Of a DNA stretch of 64,000 bases, positions 1-8,344 are shown one piece after another (the stretch's first letter is position 1; every line of letters starts with the position of its first letter). The DNA is from Bacteroidetes bacterium UBA7674. Lineage in GTDB: Bacteria > Bacteroidota > Bacteroidia > Chitinophagales > Chitinophagaceae. The stretch lies in assembly GCA_002483105.1 (NCBI GenBank), contig DLHG01000004.1, positions 204,581-268,580 on the forward strand. The letters are read 5' to 3'. The notes under the pieces are model-generated. The model saw nothing but the letters and a program-made list of their open reading frames with translations. It had not been told where the DNA came from and ran no database searches. Both the position numbers and the translations under genes were made by a program.

Positions 1-62
1 AAAATTGTTTCCGAATAATTTTTAAACTTGTTTAAATAAACCCTTCGTTACTTCTGTTGCTA

Positions 63-1322
63 CTAGTAGTGGCAACGTTGACACTCAAGGCCACCTATAT
101 CTTCTACCGTTACACCTTCACGCTCACCGTTCTTCAACTCATGATGATATTTCTCGAAAATAGAATAGTAGTTATTGCTTTCAAACTGCACCTTGGTCTG
201 GCGGTGACAATTGATACACCAGCCCATTGATAATGGAGAGAACTGGTAAACCTCGTCCATATCCTGGATGTTACCATGGCATTGCTGACATTGTACTTTA
301 CCAACAGATACGTGCTGAGAGTGATTGAAATAAACGTGGTCAGCCAGGTTGTGGATCTTGGTCCATGGTATTGGCTTCGCGTCTATCTCACCATTAGCTT
401 TACGCTTGTATGTTCCTTTTTCTGCATCCCATCCTGCATATTCATACAGTTTGTGAATTTCTTCCGTACCGTTAACTTCGCGTCCTTCAGCAGTTATCAG
501 CTTGTCAGTCCCTGTGTATTCGCTGATCTGCATGTGACAGTTCATACATACGTTGGAGGAAGGTATCATTGCCTGGCGACTCTTTTCAGCACCTGCGTGA
601 CAATAAAGACAGTTTACCTGGTTAACACCGGCGTGTACTTTATGCGAGTAGAATATTGGTTGCTCCGGTTGGTAGTTTTGTTGGCGGCCCATTTCGATAG
701 CGCCATTCACCATCCAGTAACCACCAGTTATCAATAGAACGATAACTGTAAGAGCGATAACTATTTTATTACGATACAGCGGAATTTCTTCTTCTGTAGG
801 AATGCCTTCTTTGCGGTGTGCTGCCTGGCGCAGGCCACTGTTCACTCTCCACAGGATGATACCTAATAACAGCAACACACCTGTAAGCACCGCATATACC
901 CAGCCACCTTCTTGCTGAGGAGCACCACCTGCAGCAGGCTGTGGAGTGCCATCACCAGGGCCAACAGGCTTTACACTATTTACATAAGTAATGATCGCGT
1001 CGATCTCCTCGTTAGAGAGGTTAGGGAACGCGGTCATCGCAGTCTTATTATACTTATTGTATATCGCAACAGCATAGGGATCTCCGCTGGCTATAACACC
1101 GGCAGAATTTTTTACCCATTTGTACATCCATTCTTTACTAGGAACACGGCCATCTACTCCCTGAAGTGCAGGACCTGTAGATTCCTTAAGTGGATTGTGA
1201 CAAGTAGCGCAATTGGTCTTAAATAAAGCCTTGCCATCCGGCTGCGCAAACGCAGAAGTATTGAGACACAGTACACAAATAAGTATGAATGCGCGCTGGG
1301 CGAATCTCCGGATCATTGGCAT
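63..1322 (-). CDS. actA: ActA-type multiheme cytochrome c of alternative complex III
   Basis: Periplasmic multiheme cytochrome expected to serve the alternative complex III quinol oxidoreductase. Six CxxCH heme-binding motifs are visible: CATCH near the N-terminus in a monoheme cytochrome c domain, then CLYCH, CMNCH, CQQCH, CINCH and CQRCH in a cytochrome c3/c7-like C-terminal domain. A transmembrane segment (residues rich in V/L/I around LTGVLLLLGIILW) lies between them and another (IALTVIVLLITGGYWMV) follows. The frame is open upstream to 1457, but the ATG at 1322 (or the next one at 1316) starts a good signal peptide ending SAFAQ, so I chose it. Six hemes fit the ActA of Bacteroidota. The remaining act genes would lie below position 63, outside the window. 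The family assignment rests on heme pattern and domain order; the role is inferred. Confidence 0.85.
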   Translation of the reverse strand: MPMIRRFAQRAFILICVLCLNTSAFAQPDGKALFKTNCATCHNPLKESTGPALQGVDGRVPSKEWMYKWVKNSAGVIASGDPYAVAIYNKYNKTAMTAFPNLSNEEIDAIITYVNSVKPVGPGDGTPQPAAGGAPQQEGGWVYAVLTGVLLLLGIILWRVNSGLRQAAHRKEGIPTEEEIPLYRNKIVIALTVIVLLITGGYWMVNGAIEMGRQQNYQPEQPIFYSHKVHAGVNQVNCLYCHAGAEKSRQAMIPSSNVCMNCHMQISEYTGTDKLITAEGREVNGTEEIHKLYEYAGWDAEKGTYKRKANGEIDAKPIPWTKIHNLADHVYFNHSQHVSVGKVQCQQCHGNIQDMDEVYQFSPLSMGWCINCHRQTKVQFESNNYYSIFEKYHHELKNGEREGVTVEDIGGLECQRCHY

Positions 1323-1644
1323 AATTGATTCTGACACAGGAATAAATTTGAAATTTAACTTTCCGTTTAGATAAAGCAGGGGCAAAACTACAACATGAAC
1401 GGCAAAACTTGTACACATTTTATAAAAAATGTTTCTCAGTACTGGCGCGGGTTTCAACCCTTTTTTTATTATTAAAATTATATTAATGTCATTTTTTTGT
1501 CAGCTGGAAAACCATGCTATTAGTCATGGATTTGTAACCAAAAATGAAAATAATTCTTCCCGATTTTGAAAATCCGCTTCTCAAAATTGACTGTTCTTTG
1601 CATTCAATTCCCTCAGACTGACAACATAAGATAAAGCAAACTTC
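1323..1644. other. Intergenic region between SDR and actA genes
   Basis: No gene is supported here. The in-frame upstream extension of actA (to 1457) lacks signal-peptide character and is probably leader. On the minus strand a TAGTTTTG element (1383-1390) matches the Bacteroidota -7 consensus TAnnTTTG about 60 nt before the actA start, without a clear -33 partner. A small inverted repeat (CCATG...CATGG, about 1512-1529) has no T-run. Confidence 0.4.
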
Positions 1645-2424
1645 TTAAATGCTGCCTGTTCTGCCCCCATCCACAGGGATACTTGTTCCGTTTACATACC
1701 CTGCTGCAGGAGAAGCGAGAAAAGCAACCATTGCTGCTATTTCCTCAGGCTGGCCGAAACGCTGTGCCGGTATTTCCGACAGCATTTCCTGCTCTACCGC
1801 GCCCTGGCTATGCCCTGTTTTAGCGGCCTTGTTGCTAATAATGGCTTCCAGCCTGCCTGTAGCAGTAGCGCCGGGGAGTACATTGTTCACCGTAATGCCG
1901 AACTGGCCCAGTTCGTTAGCCAGCGTCTTAGCCCATGAAGCCACTGCTCCGCGGATAGTATTAGACACTCCCAGGCCCTTCAACGGGATCTTTACCGAGG
2001 TAGAAATGATATTGATAACACGCCCGTACCCAGCCTCCTTCATAGAAGGGGTACATAGCTGCGCCAGTATATGATTACAGATAAGATGCTGCTGGAAAGC
2101 CACCAGGAAGCTCTCAGTAGTCGCATCACTAGCCAGGCCTGCAGGAGGGCCACCTGTGTTGTTGACCAGTATATGTATAGGATTCGCCGCTACAAAGGCT
2201 GCTACGGAGTCTTTAAGCAGCTCTGGCTGGCTGAAATCGGCTACCAGGTATCCGTGCTTCTGGCCTTTAGAGGTGTCCAACGTGGCGACAGCTTCTTTCA
2301 GCTTTTCCTCGTTTCGGGCTATTAGTGTGCAATGTGCGCCTAATTCCGCAAGCGATTGGGCACTGGCCAAGCCTATACCCTGCGTACTACCCGCCACAAG
2401 TGCCCTTTTCCCCGTTAAGTCCAT
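1645..2424 (-). CDS. SDR-family oxidoreductase with atypical active site
   Basis: Rossmann-fold short-chain dehydrogenase/reductase of about 259 residues starting MDLTGKRALVAG. The cofactor motif AGSTQGIG and the later NNTGGP segment fit SDRs, and the C-terminus ends VDGG as in FabG-like enzymes. The position expected to hold the catalytic YxxxK reads SNTIRGAVASWAKTL after the IISTS strand, so the catalytic Tyr and Lys are not recognisable. This resembles the BKR_like SDR subgroup known for a non-canonical tetrad. Start chosen at the ATG directly before the first beta strand; the frame extends to 2502 with no domain sequence. It diverges from the DJ-1/PfpI gene at 2532. Substrate unknown. Confidence 0.8.
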   Translation of the reverse strand: MDLTGKRALVAGSTQGIGLASAQSLAELGAHCTLIARNEEKLKEAVATLDTSKGQKHGYLVADFSQPELLKDSVAAFVAANPIHILVNNTGGPPAGLASDATTESFLVAFQQHLICNHILAQLCTPSMKEAGYGRVINIISTSVKIPLKGLGVSNTIRGAVASWAKTLANELGQFGITVNNVLPGATATGRLEAIISNKAAKTGHSQGAVEQEMLSEIPAQRFGQPEEIAAMVAFLASPAAGYVNGTSIPVDGGRTGSI

Positions 2425-2531
2425 TGAAAGCATGAAAATGAGATTTATGCGGCGAAAATAGTGCATACCGCCATACTTTTCAGCACAAACCCTCAGGCAC
2501 AACTATTGTGTACCTCTCAAAAAAAGAGACT

Positions 2532-3068
2532 ATGGAACAGACTAAAGGGAAAAGAGTTGCCATGCTGACAGAGCAGGGATTTGAACAAATAGAATTGACC
2601 AGCCCTAAAGAGGCATTGGAAAATGCAGGCGCTACAGTGCATGTAGTATCCCCCAAAGAAGGTAAAGTGAAGGCGTGGAAGCATACCGACTGGGGAATAG
2701 AGGTTGTAGTTGACAAACTGCTTGCCGAAGCCGCCGTGGCTGATTATGACATGCTTGTATTGCCAGGTGGCGTGTTGAACCCGGACAAACTCAGGGCGAA
2801 CAAAGACGCCGTTGCGTTCACCAAAGCCTTCCTGGAAAGTGGCAAGCCGGTAGCAGCAATATGCCATGGACCGCAAACACTTATAGAAACAGGCCTTCTT
2901 TCGGGAAGAAAAATGACTTCTTACTCTTCCGTGCAAACGGACCTTAAAAATGCAGGGGCAGACTGGACCGACGAAGAAGTTGTACAAGACGGTAACCTTA
3001 TTACCAGCCGCAACCCGGACGATCTTCCGGCATTCAACCAAGCTATTGTCAATGCTTTGGGGCTGTAA
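2532..3068 (+). CDS. DJ-1/PfpI family (type 1 glutamine amidotransferase-like) protein
   Basis: 178-residue protein of the PfpI/YhbO branch, which includes deglycases, chaperones and proteases acting on damaged proteins or carbonyls. The nucleophile elbow reads AAICHGPQTL with the expected Cys followed by His, and an upstream Glu (LTEQGFEQIEL) is positioned as in the family. Length matches the usual 165-190 residues. Start at ATG 2532 (METQ-like MEQTKGKRVAML), preceded by a purine-rich stretch; the frame opens at 2508 without conserved residues. Divergent from the SDR gene with about 107 bp between starts. A hairpin downstream (3110-3139) is a candidate terminator. Exact activity cannot be told from sequence. 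Confidence 0.85.
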   Translation: MEQTKGKRVAMLTEQGFEQIELTSPKEALENAGATVHVVSPKEGKVKAWKHTDWGIEVVVDKLLAEAAVADYDMLVLPGGVLNPDKLRANKDAVAFTKAFLESGKPVAAICHGPQTLIETGLLSGRKMTSYSSVQTDLKNAGADWTDEEVVQDGNLITSRNPDDLPAFNQAIVNALGL

Positions 3069-3109
3069 TTAGCGTACAAATGATTCATAATGGGCTGTTA
3101 AGTGGTGGT

Positions 3110-3139
3110 AAATAGCTGGTTAAGCCCAGCTGTTTATTT
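3110..3139 (+). terminator. Putative terminator after the DJ-1/PfpI gene
   Basis: Stem AGCTGG/CCAGCT extended by A-T pairs around a TTAAGC loop, followed by TTTATTTG. The T-tract is moderate, so strength is uncertain. Confidence 0.45.
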
Positions 3140-3194
3140 GGCAAAGGGACTGTTTCGGGGGCATATTTGTCTCAACAAACAAAACACAACCACA

Positions 3195-3554
3195 ATGAAA
3201 CAACTATTATTTATCCTGATGCTACTGCCATCTGTACTAAAGGCAGAATCATACACTTATAATCTGGTGAGCCTGATACAGCAGGGCAACGACAATTTTT
3301 CGATAGACAAAAAGAATGAGATATACGCTGTAGGCACTATTAGCGTCGACGGCAAAAGTATCACCATAGACCAGAAGGTATATGATGTGACACCGATGAA
3401 AAAGGACAATTGCTACCGCTATAAAGGTGGTATGATCCAACTGGTGTACAGGGACAGCAAGCTGGTATGCGTACAACATTATAATTATGGCAAACTGAGC
3501 AACTACCGTATAAAACATGCTGCCGAACCCCTGAGAACGCGGAACAGCGGCTAA
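3195..3554 (+). CDS. Small secreted hypothetical protein
   Basis: About 119 residues beginning MKQLLFILMLLPSVLKAES, a clear Sec signal peptide with cleavage near AES. The mature part (about 100 residues) is polar and mixed, rich in K/Y/D, with two Cys (one in KDNCYRYKG, one in KLVCVQ) that could form a disulfide. I do not recognise a family. The frame is open from 3102, but the signal peptide fixes the ATG at 3195. It is followed at once by a strong terminator (3588-3619), so it looks monocistronic. Confidence 0.65.
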   Translation: MKQLLFILMLLPSVLKAESYTYNLVSLIQQGNDNFSIDKKNEIYAVGTISVDGKSITIDQKVYDVTPMKKDNCYRYKGGMIQLVYRDSKLVCVQHYNYGKLSNYRIKHAAEPLRTRNSG

Positions 3555-3587
3555 AAAACTTTACAAGAAAGGAGAACACAAACCCCT

Positions 3588-3619
3588 AAGTCCTTCCCAT
3601 CAATGGGGAGGACTTTTGT
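3588..3619 (+). terminator. Intrinsic terminator after the secreted hypothetical gene
   Basis: Inverted repeat AAGTCCTTCCC / GGGGAGGACTT (one G-T wobble) with an ATCAAT loop, followed by TTTTGT. Confidence 0.75.
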
Positions 3620-3706
3620 ATTATGGCAGATATTCATCTTTATATATCGTTTCCTTATACAAACCCTATTGTTTATTTTTACCATTGAGAACCACCTACC
3701 AGCTAT

Positions 3707-4267
3707 ATGGCATTACTACGATTCAGAATTTACTGGGAAGACGACGACCAGGTTTACAGGGATATTGAGATCAAGGCGGCGCAAACCTTCCTTGAATTTC
3801 ATAAGGGGATACAGACTGCTTATGAGTTTGATAACAAATTCGCTGCATCATTCTATGAAAGCAACGACCGTTGGGAACGTGGCAGGGAATTGAACTCTGA
3901 AGTGTTGGTAAACAAGAAAGGCGCTCCTGCCCTCAGCATGATGCGCACCCCTGTGAGTGCATTGGTAGCCAAGCCCGACCAAAAATTTGTTTATGTGTAC
4001 GACCCGGCCAAAAACTGGACATTCCTTGTGGAGTTGATAGGTGTGGTAAAAGACGAAGATCCGAAGCATACATATCCACGCGTATTCCGTAAAGAAGGTG
4101 TAGGCCCTGCCCAATATGGTATAAAAGGAGTGAACCCGGATAAGCTGGTGGAAATAGAAGAAAAGTATGACCTCAGTGCCGAAGATATGATGGAAGGATT
4201 TGGTAATGAAGGCGAAGATGGTACTACCAGCTTTGGCGGCGGTGCAGAGGAAAGCCACGAAGAATAG
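3707..4267 (+). CDS. pRiA4b ORF-3-like protein
   Basis: 186-residue cytosolic protein that starts MALLRFRIYWEDDDQVYRDI and contains the WTFLVELIG and HTYPRVFRKEGVGPAQYG segments typical of the plasmid pRiA4b ORF-3 family (IS1096 TnpR-related fold, PF07929). Function of the family is not established. The C-terminal 40 residues are acidic and Gly-rich (GFGNEGEDG...GGGAEESHEE) and probably unstructured. The gene lies between two terminators (3588-3619 upstream and 4298-4337 downstream), so it is likely transcribed alone. Confidence 0.7.
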   Translation: MALLRFRIYWEDDDQVYRDIEIKAAQTFLEFHKGIQTAYEFDNKFAASFYESNDRWERGRELNSEVLVNKKGAPALSMMRTPVSALVAKPDQKFVYVYDPAKNWTFLVELIGVVKDEDPKHTYPRVFRKEGVGPAQYGIKGVNPDKLVEIEEKYDLSAEDMMEGFGNEGEDGTTSFGGGAEESHEE

Positions 4268-4297
4268 TTTGATAAAACGACAATACGATAAAGCGAT

Positions 4298-4337
4298 AAT
4301 TCGGCAATGTGGCGATCATGTTGCCGAATTATTTTTT
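4298..4337 (+). terminator. Terminator hairpin abutting the miaA start codon
   Basis: Stem AATTCGGCAA (4298-4307) / TTGCCGAATT (4321-4330) with a 13-nt loop, followed by ATTTTTT. The T-run ends two bases before the miaA ATG at 4339, and TATTTTTT (4330-4337) differs from the -7 consensus TAnnTTTG only at the last base. Confidence 0.7.
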
Positions 4338-4338
4338 A

Positions 4339-5247
4339 ATGACAGACTTGAGCTCGAAAACGATATATGTAATTGCAGGCCCTACTGCTGTGGGGAAGAC
4401 CGCTATTGCCATAGAGCTGGCAAAGCGGCTGGGCACTTCCATTATTTCCGCAGATAGCAGGCAGTGTTATAAAGGAATGACTATCGGCACCGCTAAACCT
4501 TCTCCCGAAGAACTGCAAAGCGTAAAGCACTACTTTATTGATGAATTTCCTGTAACCGTATCACTTAGCGCAGCGGACTATGAACGGCTGGCACTGGGCT
4601 ATCTTGATGAGATATTTGAAGGCAGTAATACAGCGGTAATATGCGGTGGTACAGGGCTCTACATTAAATCACTCACCGATGGTATAGATGAAATGCCCAA
4701 AGTGAATGAAGACATACAGGAAGAAGTAAACAAGGGTTATAAAGAGCATGGCATTGAATGGCTACAGGAAGCCATAATGAATGAAGATCCATGGTTCTTC
4801 CAGGCAGGAGAAAAAGACAATCCCGTTCGGCTGATACGTGCGTTGGTGTTCCGACGCTCAACTGGAGAAAGCATCATGTCTTATAGAAGCGGTGAAAAAA
4901 AGGAACGGAATTTTCAGACCATCAAAGTAGGACTGGAACTGCCGCGGGAAGAGCTATACGATCGCATCAACCGTCGGGTAGATAGCATGATGGAAAACGG
5001 ATTGCTGGAAGAAGTAAAAGCGCTCTACCCTTATAAGGAACTAAAGAACTTGCAAACGGTAGGCTATTCAGAATTGTTCGATCACCTCGATGGTATATGC
5101 AGCCTGCAAGAGGCGATAGATAAAATAAAACAGCACAGCCGCAACTATGCCAAACGGCAAATGACGTGGTTTAAAAAAGATGAAGGCATTCAATGGTTTA
5201 GCCCCAAAGACGAGGGCTTGATTGATAAAATACTGGCTATAAAGTAA
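4339..5247 (+). CDS. miaA: tRNA dimethylallyltransferase MiaA
   Basis: Transfers a dimethylallyl group to A37 of tRNAs reading codons that start with U. Visible: P-loop GPTAVGKT (residues 14-21), the SADSRQCYKGMTIGTAKPS substrate motif, GGTGLYIKSL, and the C-terminal QTVGYSE and RNYAKRQMTWF segments that contact tRNA. Length about 302 residues is normal. Start set at ATG 4339 (MTDLSSKTIYVIAGPT) instead of an upstream in-frame ATG at 4309, which falls in the preceding terminator. Its neighbour psd/cdsA block is convergent across a bidirectional hairpin at 5247-5277. Confidence 0.97.
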   Translation: MTDLSSKTIYVIAGPTAVGKTAIAIELAKRLGTSIISADSRQCYKGMTIGTAKPSPEELQSVKHYFIDEFPVTVSLSAADYERLALGYLDEIFEGSNTAVICGGTGLYIKSLTDGIDEMPKVNEDIQEEVNKGYKEHGIEWLQEAIMNEDPWFFQAGEKDNPVRLIRALVFRRSTGESIMSYRSGEKKERNFQTIKVGLELPREELYDRINRRVDSMMENGLLEEVKALYPYKELKNLQTVGYSELFDHLDGICSLQEAIDKIKQHSRNYAKRQMTWFKKDEGIQWFSPKDEGLIDKILAIK

Positions 5248-5277
5248 AATGGCTGTCTTGGATCAAGACAGCCATTT
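5247..5277. terminator. Bidirectional terminator between miaA and the Cys-rich gene
   Basis: Perfect 14-bp stem AAATGGCTGTCTTG / CAAGACAGCCATTT with a GAT loop. A-run on one side and T-run on the other suit both convergent genes; the stem begins at the last base of the miaA stop codon. Confidence 0.85.
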
Positions 5278-5298
5278 CGATATACTTTTCAGCTGAAA

Positions 5299-5550
5299 CT
5301 ATTTAGCCCTTGAGCCTGTAGTTGCTGTAGATGATTTAGAAGTAGTTGCCGTTGTTGTTTCTTTTTCATCTTTGCTTGCAGTGCTCTTTTCACCGTCTTT
5401 CTTGCAACAAGCCTTAGCAGAAGATGCATCTTTTTGGCAACATGCCTTAGCGTTCTTCTGGTCTTTCTTGCAGCATTCTTTCTTACCGTCACCTGCGAAT
5501 GAAGCGCCAGCGATCATTAAACCTGCTAATAATAAAGTGATTTTTTTCAT
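5299..5550 (-). CDS. Small secreted protein with tandem Cys-Cys repeats
   Basis: 83 residues: a Sec signal peptide (MKKITLLLAGLMIAGASFAG) followed by three 11-residue repeats of the form (E/A)CCxKDxxxAK, in which paired cysteines recur with exact spacing, and then a Ser/Thr/Ala/Lys-rich tail. Paired cysteines in a lysine-rich frame suggest metal or thiol chemistry in the periplasm or outside, but I know no defined family. It lies downstream of psd with a 40-bp gap and may be an independent unit. A TACATTTC stretch (one mismatch to TAnnTTTG) lies just upstream. Confidence 0.7.
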   Translation of the reverse strand: MKKITLLLAGLMIAGASFAGDGKKECCKKDQKNAKACCQKDASSAKACCKKDGEKSTASKDEKETTTATTSKSSTATTGSRAK

Positions 5551-5590
5551 TGTTATATTTTATTAGATTTTTGAAATGTAATAAGCAATA

Positions 5591-6247
5591 TTACGACAAA
5601 TGGGCTAAAACCGTTACGCCACCCTTTACTACGTCCCCTATTTTAACATCTATCTTAGTACCTAAAGGCAAATAGATGTCAACACGCGACCCGAACTGTA
5701 TGAAACCAAATTCTTCATTCTGCTTCACATGATCACCTTCTTTCACATAATACTTGATACGCCTTGCCATTGCACCGGCTATCTGCCTGAATAACAACTC
5801 AGTACGGTCATTACCTATTACAATAGTAGTTCGTTCATTCTCCGTAGAAGACTTGGGGTGCCATGCCACCAGGTACTTGCCCGGGTGATACTTCACATAT
5901 TTTACAATACCACTTATGGGGTTACGATTAACATGTACATTCAGCGGAGACATGAAAATGGACACCTGTATGCGCTTGTCCTTAAAGTATTCTGTTTCTA
6001 TCGTCTCTTCTATCACCACTACTTTACCATCTGCGGGGCAAATGGCTATCTCCTCTCCTTCACTGTGTGTGCGGTTGGGCAGGCGAAAGAACCACAGTAC
6101 CCAAAACCATAACACGAAGAAAATGACATTCAGGGCGATATTAATCACAGGCCAGTCAACCAGGAACCTGACCAAAACAAAACCCAGCAATGCCCAAATT
6201 ACGGAGGCGATCAGTACGTGTTTATAACCTTCACGATGTAGTCTCAT
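5591..6247 (-). CDS. psd: Phosphatidylserine decarboxylase family protein
   Basis: 218-residue membrane-associated pyruvoyl enzyme of the short (archaeal/Bacteroidota) Psd type that makes phosphatidylethanolamine from phosphatidylserine. Two N-terminal transmembrane segments (VLIASVIWALLGFVLVRFLV and NIALNVIFFVLWFWVLWFF) precede the catalytic part with MSPLNVHVNRNPISG and the self-cleavage site FGSRVD (Gly186-Ser187). It lies downstream of cdsA, whose product CDP-diacylglycerol feeds the pathway; a phosphatidylserine synthase gene is not in the window. A perfect TACTTTTG element ends four bases upstream of its ATG, so it may also be transcribed on its own. Confidence 0.92.
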   Translation of the reverse strand: MRLHREGYKHVLIASVIWALLGFVLVRFLVDWPVINIALNVIFFVLWFWVLWFFRLPNRTHSEGEEIAICPADGKVVVIEETIETEYFKDKRIQVSIFMSPLNVHVNRNPISGIVKYVKYHPGKYLVAWHPKSSTENERTTIVIGNDRTELLFRQIAGAMARRIKYYVKEGDHVKQNEEFGFIQFGSRVDIYLPLGTKIDVKIGDVVKGGVTVLAHLS

Positions 6248-6251
6248 GCGG

Positions 6252-6259
6252 CAAAAGTA
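6252..6259 (-). promoter_or_regulatory. -7 promoter element before psd
   Basis: TACTTTTG on the minus strand matches TAnnTTTG exactly and ends four bases before the psd ATG; no clear -33 element. If used, the mRNA would be leaderless or nearly so. Confidence 0.45.
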
Positions 6260-6322
6260 TTATGATTATGTTGATTTCGCTTTAGAATATGGAAATAATT
6301 AGTTGACAGCCCCGCCGCCTAC

Positions 6323-7147
6323 CTATAACATAAACAGGTAAGCATACACAAAAGCAAACGGAGTCGCTACCAGCAATGAATCGAAACGGTCGAGTGCTCC
6401 CCCGTGGCCGGGCATCATGGTGCCACTGTCTTTTACATCAGCCATACGCTTCAGCTTAGATTCCAGTAGATCACCTGCAGTTCCTGCAACAGCCGCGCAA
6501 AGTGCCAGCATTATCCAGTCTATCATACGATACGACTCGGTATAGTAGCCGAATATAGCAGCACCCGCTACAGCCAACAACGCACCGCCAATAGTGCCTT
6601 CCCACGTCTTTTTAGGAGAGATAGAGGAGAATGGCGTTTTGCCAATGAATGAGCCTACCAGGTAAGCCATGGTATCATTCATCCATATCATCAGTATCAA
6701 TGCAAGCGGTAACAGAAAACTATTAGGTACGGTGTACATAGTTACCAGCATCACCATAGGCAGAAAAATATAGAACATCCCCCCGAAAGCCTGTAAAGCA
6801 GCAGGGAGTGCGGTCTTCTTGTCAAGTGTGGCAATGAGCAGTATTAGTATAGGAAAGAACAACAGAAAAAAGAACGGTGCAGGTATCAGTGACGAAAACA
6901 ACGATGACTTCAGCCACAACCAAACAAAGCAGATGATCTGTATCGTATTCTGCATCCATTCCGGCCAGTAGGTATCAGGCTGTATCTTCTTCATCAGCAG
7001 GAAATATTCCCTGAAGCAGAGCACCTGTATAATGCTCACCAATGCCACAAAGCCAATGCTATTGAACAGCAGCCCCGTCATCATAATGATACAGAAGATG
7101 ATAGCACTTCCTAATCGGGTAAAGAATGTAGGCCAGTTGAGCGCCAT
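6323..7147 (-). CDS. cdsA: Phosphatidate cytidylyltransferase CdsA
   Basis: 274-residue polytopic membrane enzyme that converts phosphatidate and CTP to CDP-diacylglycerol. The C-terminal signature is intact: ESKLKRMADVKDSGTMMPGHGGALDRFDSLL, with the conserved K-R, K-D and D-R-x-D residues; the segment MNDTMAYLVGSFIGKTPFSSISPKKTWEG is also typical. About seven to eight hydrophobic segments. It starts 22 bp after the stop of the CPBP protease gene and precedes psd by 75 bp, consistent with a small membrane-lipid operon. Confidence 0.95.
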   Translation of the reverse strand: MALNWPTFFTRLGSAIIFCIIMMTGLLFNSIGFVALVSIIQVLCFREYFLLMKKIQPDTYWPEWMQNTIQIICFVWLWLKSSLFSSLIPAPFFFLLFFPILILLIATLDKKTALPAALQAFGGMFYIFLPMVMLVTMYTVPNSFLLPLALILMIWMNDTMAYLVGSFIGKTPFSSISPKKTWEGTIGGALLAVAGAAIFGYYTESYRMIDWIMLALCAAVAGTAGDLLESKLKRMADVKDSGTMMPGHGGALDRFDSLLVATPFAFVYAYLFML

Positions 7148-7169
7148 AGAGGATGATTATACTGCTAAG

Positions 7170-8117
7170 TTATACCGCTTTTTCAGAAAGTTCTTTTTTG
7201 GTGTAGTCGTCTGCCCATTCGGGAGGTAATGGTGTTCTGCTCTTCCAGAGCAGGTAGAATGATACCGCTGATATTGCCGCACCTATCAACACTACGGGGA
7301 TAGGAACCTCATTGCTTTCCATCATTGATTTGAGATACGCATTGTCCTTACCGAAATATTCCAGGCTTACCTGGAAGCCATTATAAAACATATGCGCCAG
7401 CATACTACACCACAATGAACCTGTGAGATAATAGATTACCGCCAACAATACACCTGCAAAAAAGATAGCCAGGAAACTATACGGAGTGGCATGTGCCAAG
7501 GCGAACGCCATAGCACTGATAGCTATAGGAACTACCATATTGCTGCTCCGCTTTTTTGCAAATCTTAAAAATATACCCCTGAAGAATATTTCTTCTGAAA
7601 CTGCGGGCAAAATGGCCATCACCAATAAAATTTTAAGGTAACCTATCTGTGTAGAGGCATTAAGAAAGACTTTTACCATATCGTCATTCCGCTGTTGCAT
7701 AGCGTCGGCACCAGGACCCAACCCTATCATATGTACTAACGAGGCAATGAATAAAAAAACCGGCGTTGCTGCCACCATTGCTACTATCGCTAGCAAGGGC
7801 TGTACAGCCGTTCCAGGCTTTACCAGGCCCAAATACTTAGCAGGACGCGGATGTGCCAGATTAGCAAATAGTAGTGCCGGCAGCAGAAATAATCCTATTG
7901 CAGATATTACCTGTAAAAGAAGGGCACTTTTTACTACAGGCAGTGGAAAGCTTGCCTTCGTCACATGGTCGGCCAAATCACCCAGAGATACGCCCGTTAT
8001 GCGAGGGATCAACACAAAGGCTACTATTTGTGACAAAGACACAAAAATAAAAACCATCAATCCAAACAAGAGCAATTGCATCCACCATGGATAACTACGC
8101 CAATACCTACTGAACAT
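7170..8117 (-). CDS. CPBP family intramembrane glutamic endopeptidase
   Basis: 315-residue membrane protein with the three CPBP/Abi signatures: EEIFFRGIFLRF (glutamate pair and Arg), FALAHATPYSF and LAHMFYNGF, all in hydrophobic segments. Family members include CAAX prenyl proteases and bacteriocin self-immunity proteins; here the substrate is unknown. About eight transmembrane helices, short charged C-terminus. First gene of a minus-strand run with cdsA and psd. A perfect TACCTTTG element lies 19 bp upstream. Confidence 0.88.
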   Translation of the reverse strand: MFSRYWRSYPWWMQLLLFGLMVFIFVSLSQIVAFVLIPRITGVSLGDLADHVTKASFPLPVVKSALLLQVISAIGLFLLPALLFANLAHPRPAKYLGLVKPGTAVQPLLAIVAMVAATPVFLFIASLVHMIGLGPGADAMQQRNDDMVKVFLNASTQIGYLKILLVMAILPAVSEEIFFRGIFLRFAKKRSSNMVVPIAISAMAFALAHATPYSFLAIFFAGVLLAVIYYLTGSLWCSMLAHMFYNGFQVSLEYFGKDNAYLKSMMESNEVPIPVVLIGAAISAVSFYLLWKSRTPLPPEWADDYTKKELSEKAV

Positions 8118-8136
8118 GCGCCAAATTTTTCAAAAG

Positions 8137-8144
8137 CAAAGGTA
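8137..8144 (-). promoter_or_regulatory. -7 promoter element before the CPBP-cdsA genes
   Basis: TACCTTTG on the minus strand matches TAnnTTTG and lies 19 bases before the ATG of the CPBP gene. No convincing -33 motif. Confidence 0.45.
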
Positions 8145-8288
8145 AGGGAAAAGAAGAGTGGAGAAAGAGAGCGGGGAGCGGAGGGGGTTGAGGCGCTTAT
8201 TCACCTTAATTAACCTGAGCGGCAAAACAAAACACAGCCCCGAGGCGTTATCGTATGTATTATGATGTTAATAAATGGAGATTATCCC

Positions 8289-8318
8289 TTGAAGCATCGC
8301 AATCTTTCTTTATTTTTG
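8289..8318 (+). promoter_or_regulatory. Promoter of dxs
   Basis: TTG (8289-8291), a 19-bp spacer and TATTTTTG (8311-8318) match the Bacteroidota -33/-7 consensus; the dxs ATG follows 26 bases later. Confidence 0.65.
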
Positions 8319-8344
8319 TCAATTATTATTTTTAGCACCCATAC

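Noticed and set aside
3707..4267. Transposase-related element because of the TnpR-like family name of the pRiA4b protein
   Set aside because: No inverted repeats, target duplications or transposase gene; the gene sits between ordinary genes and terminators.
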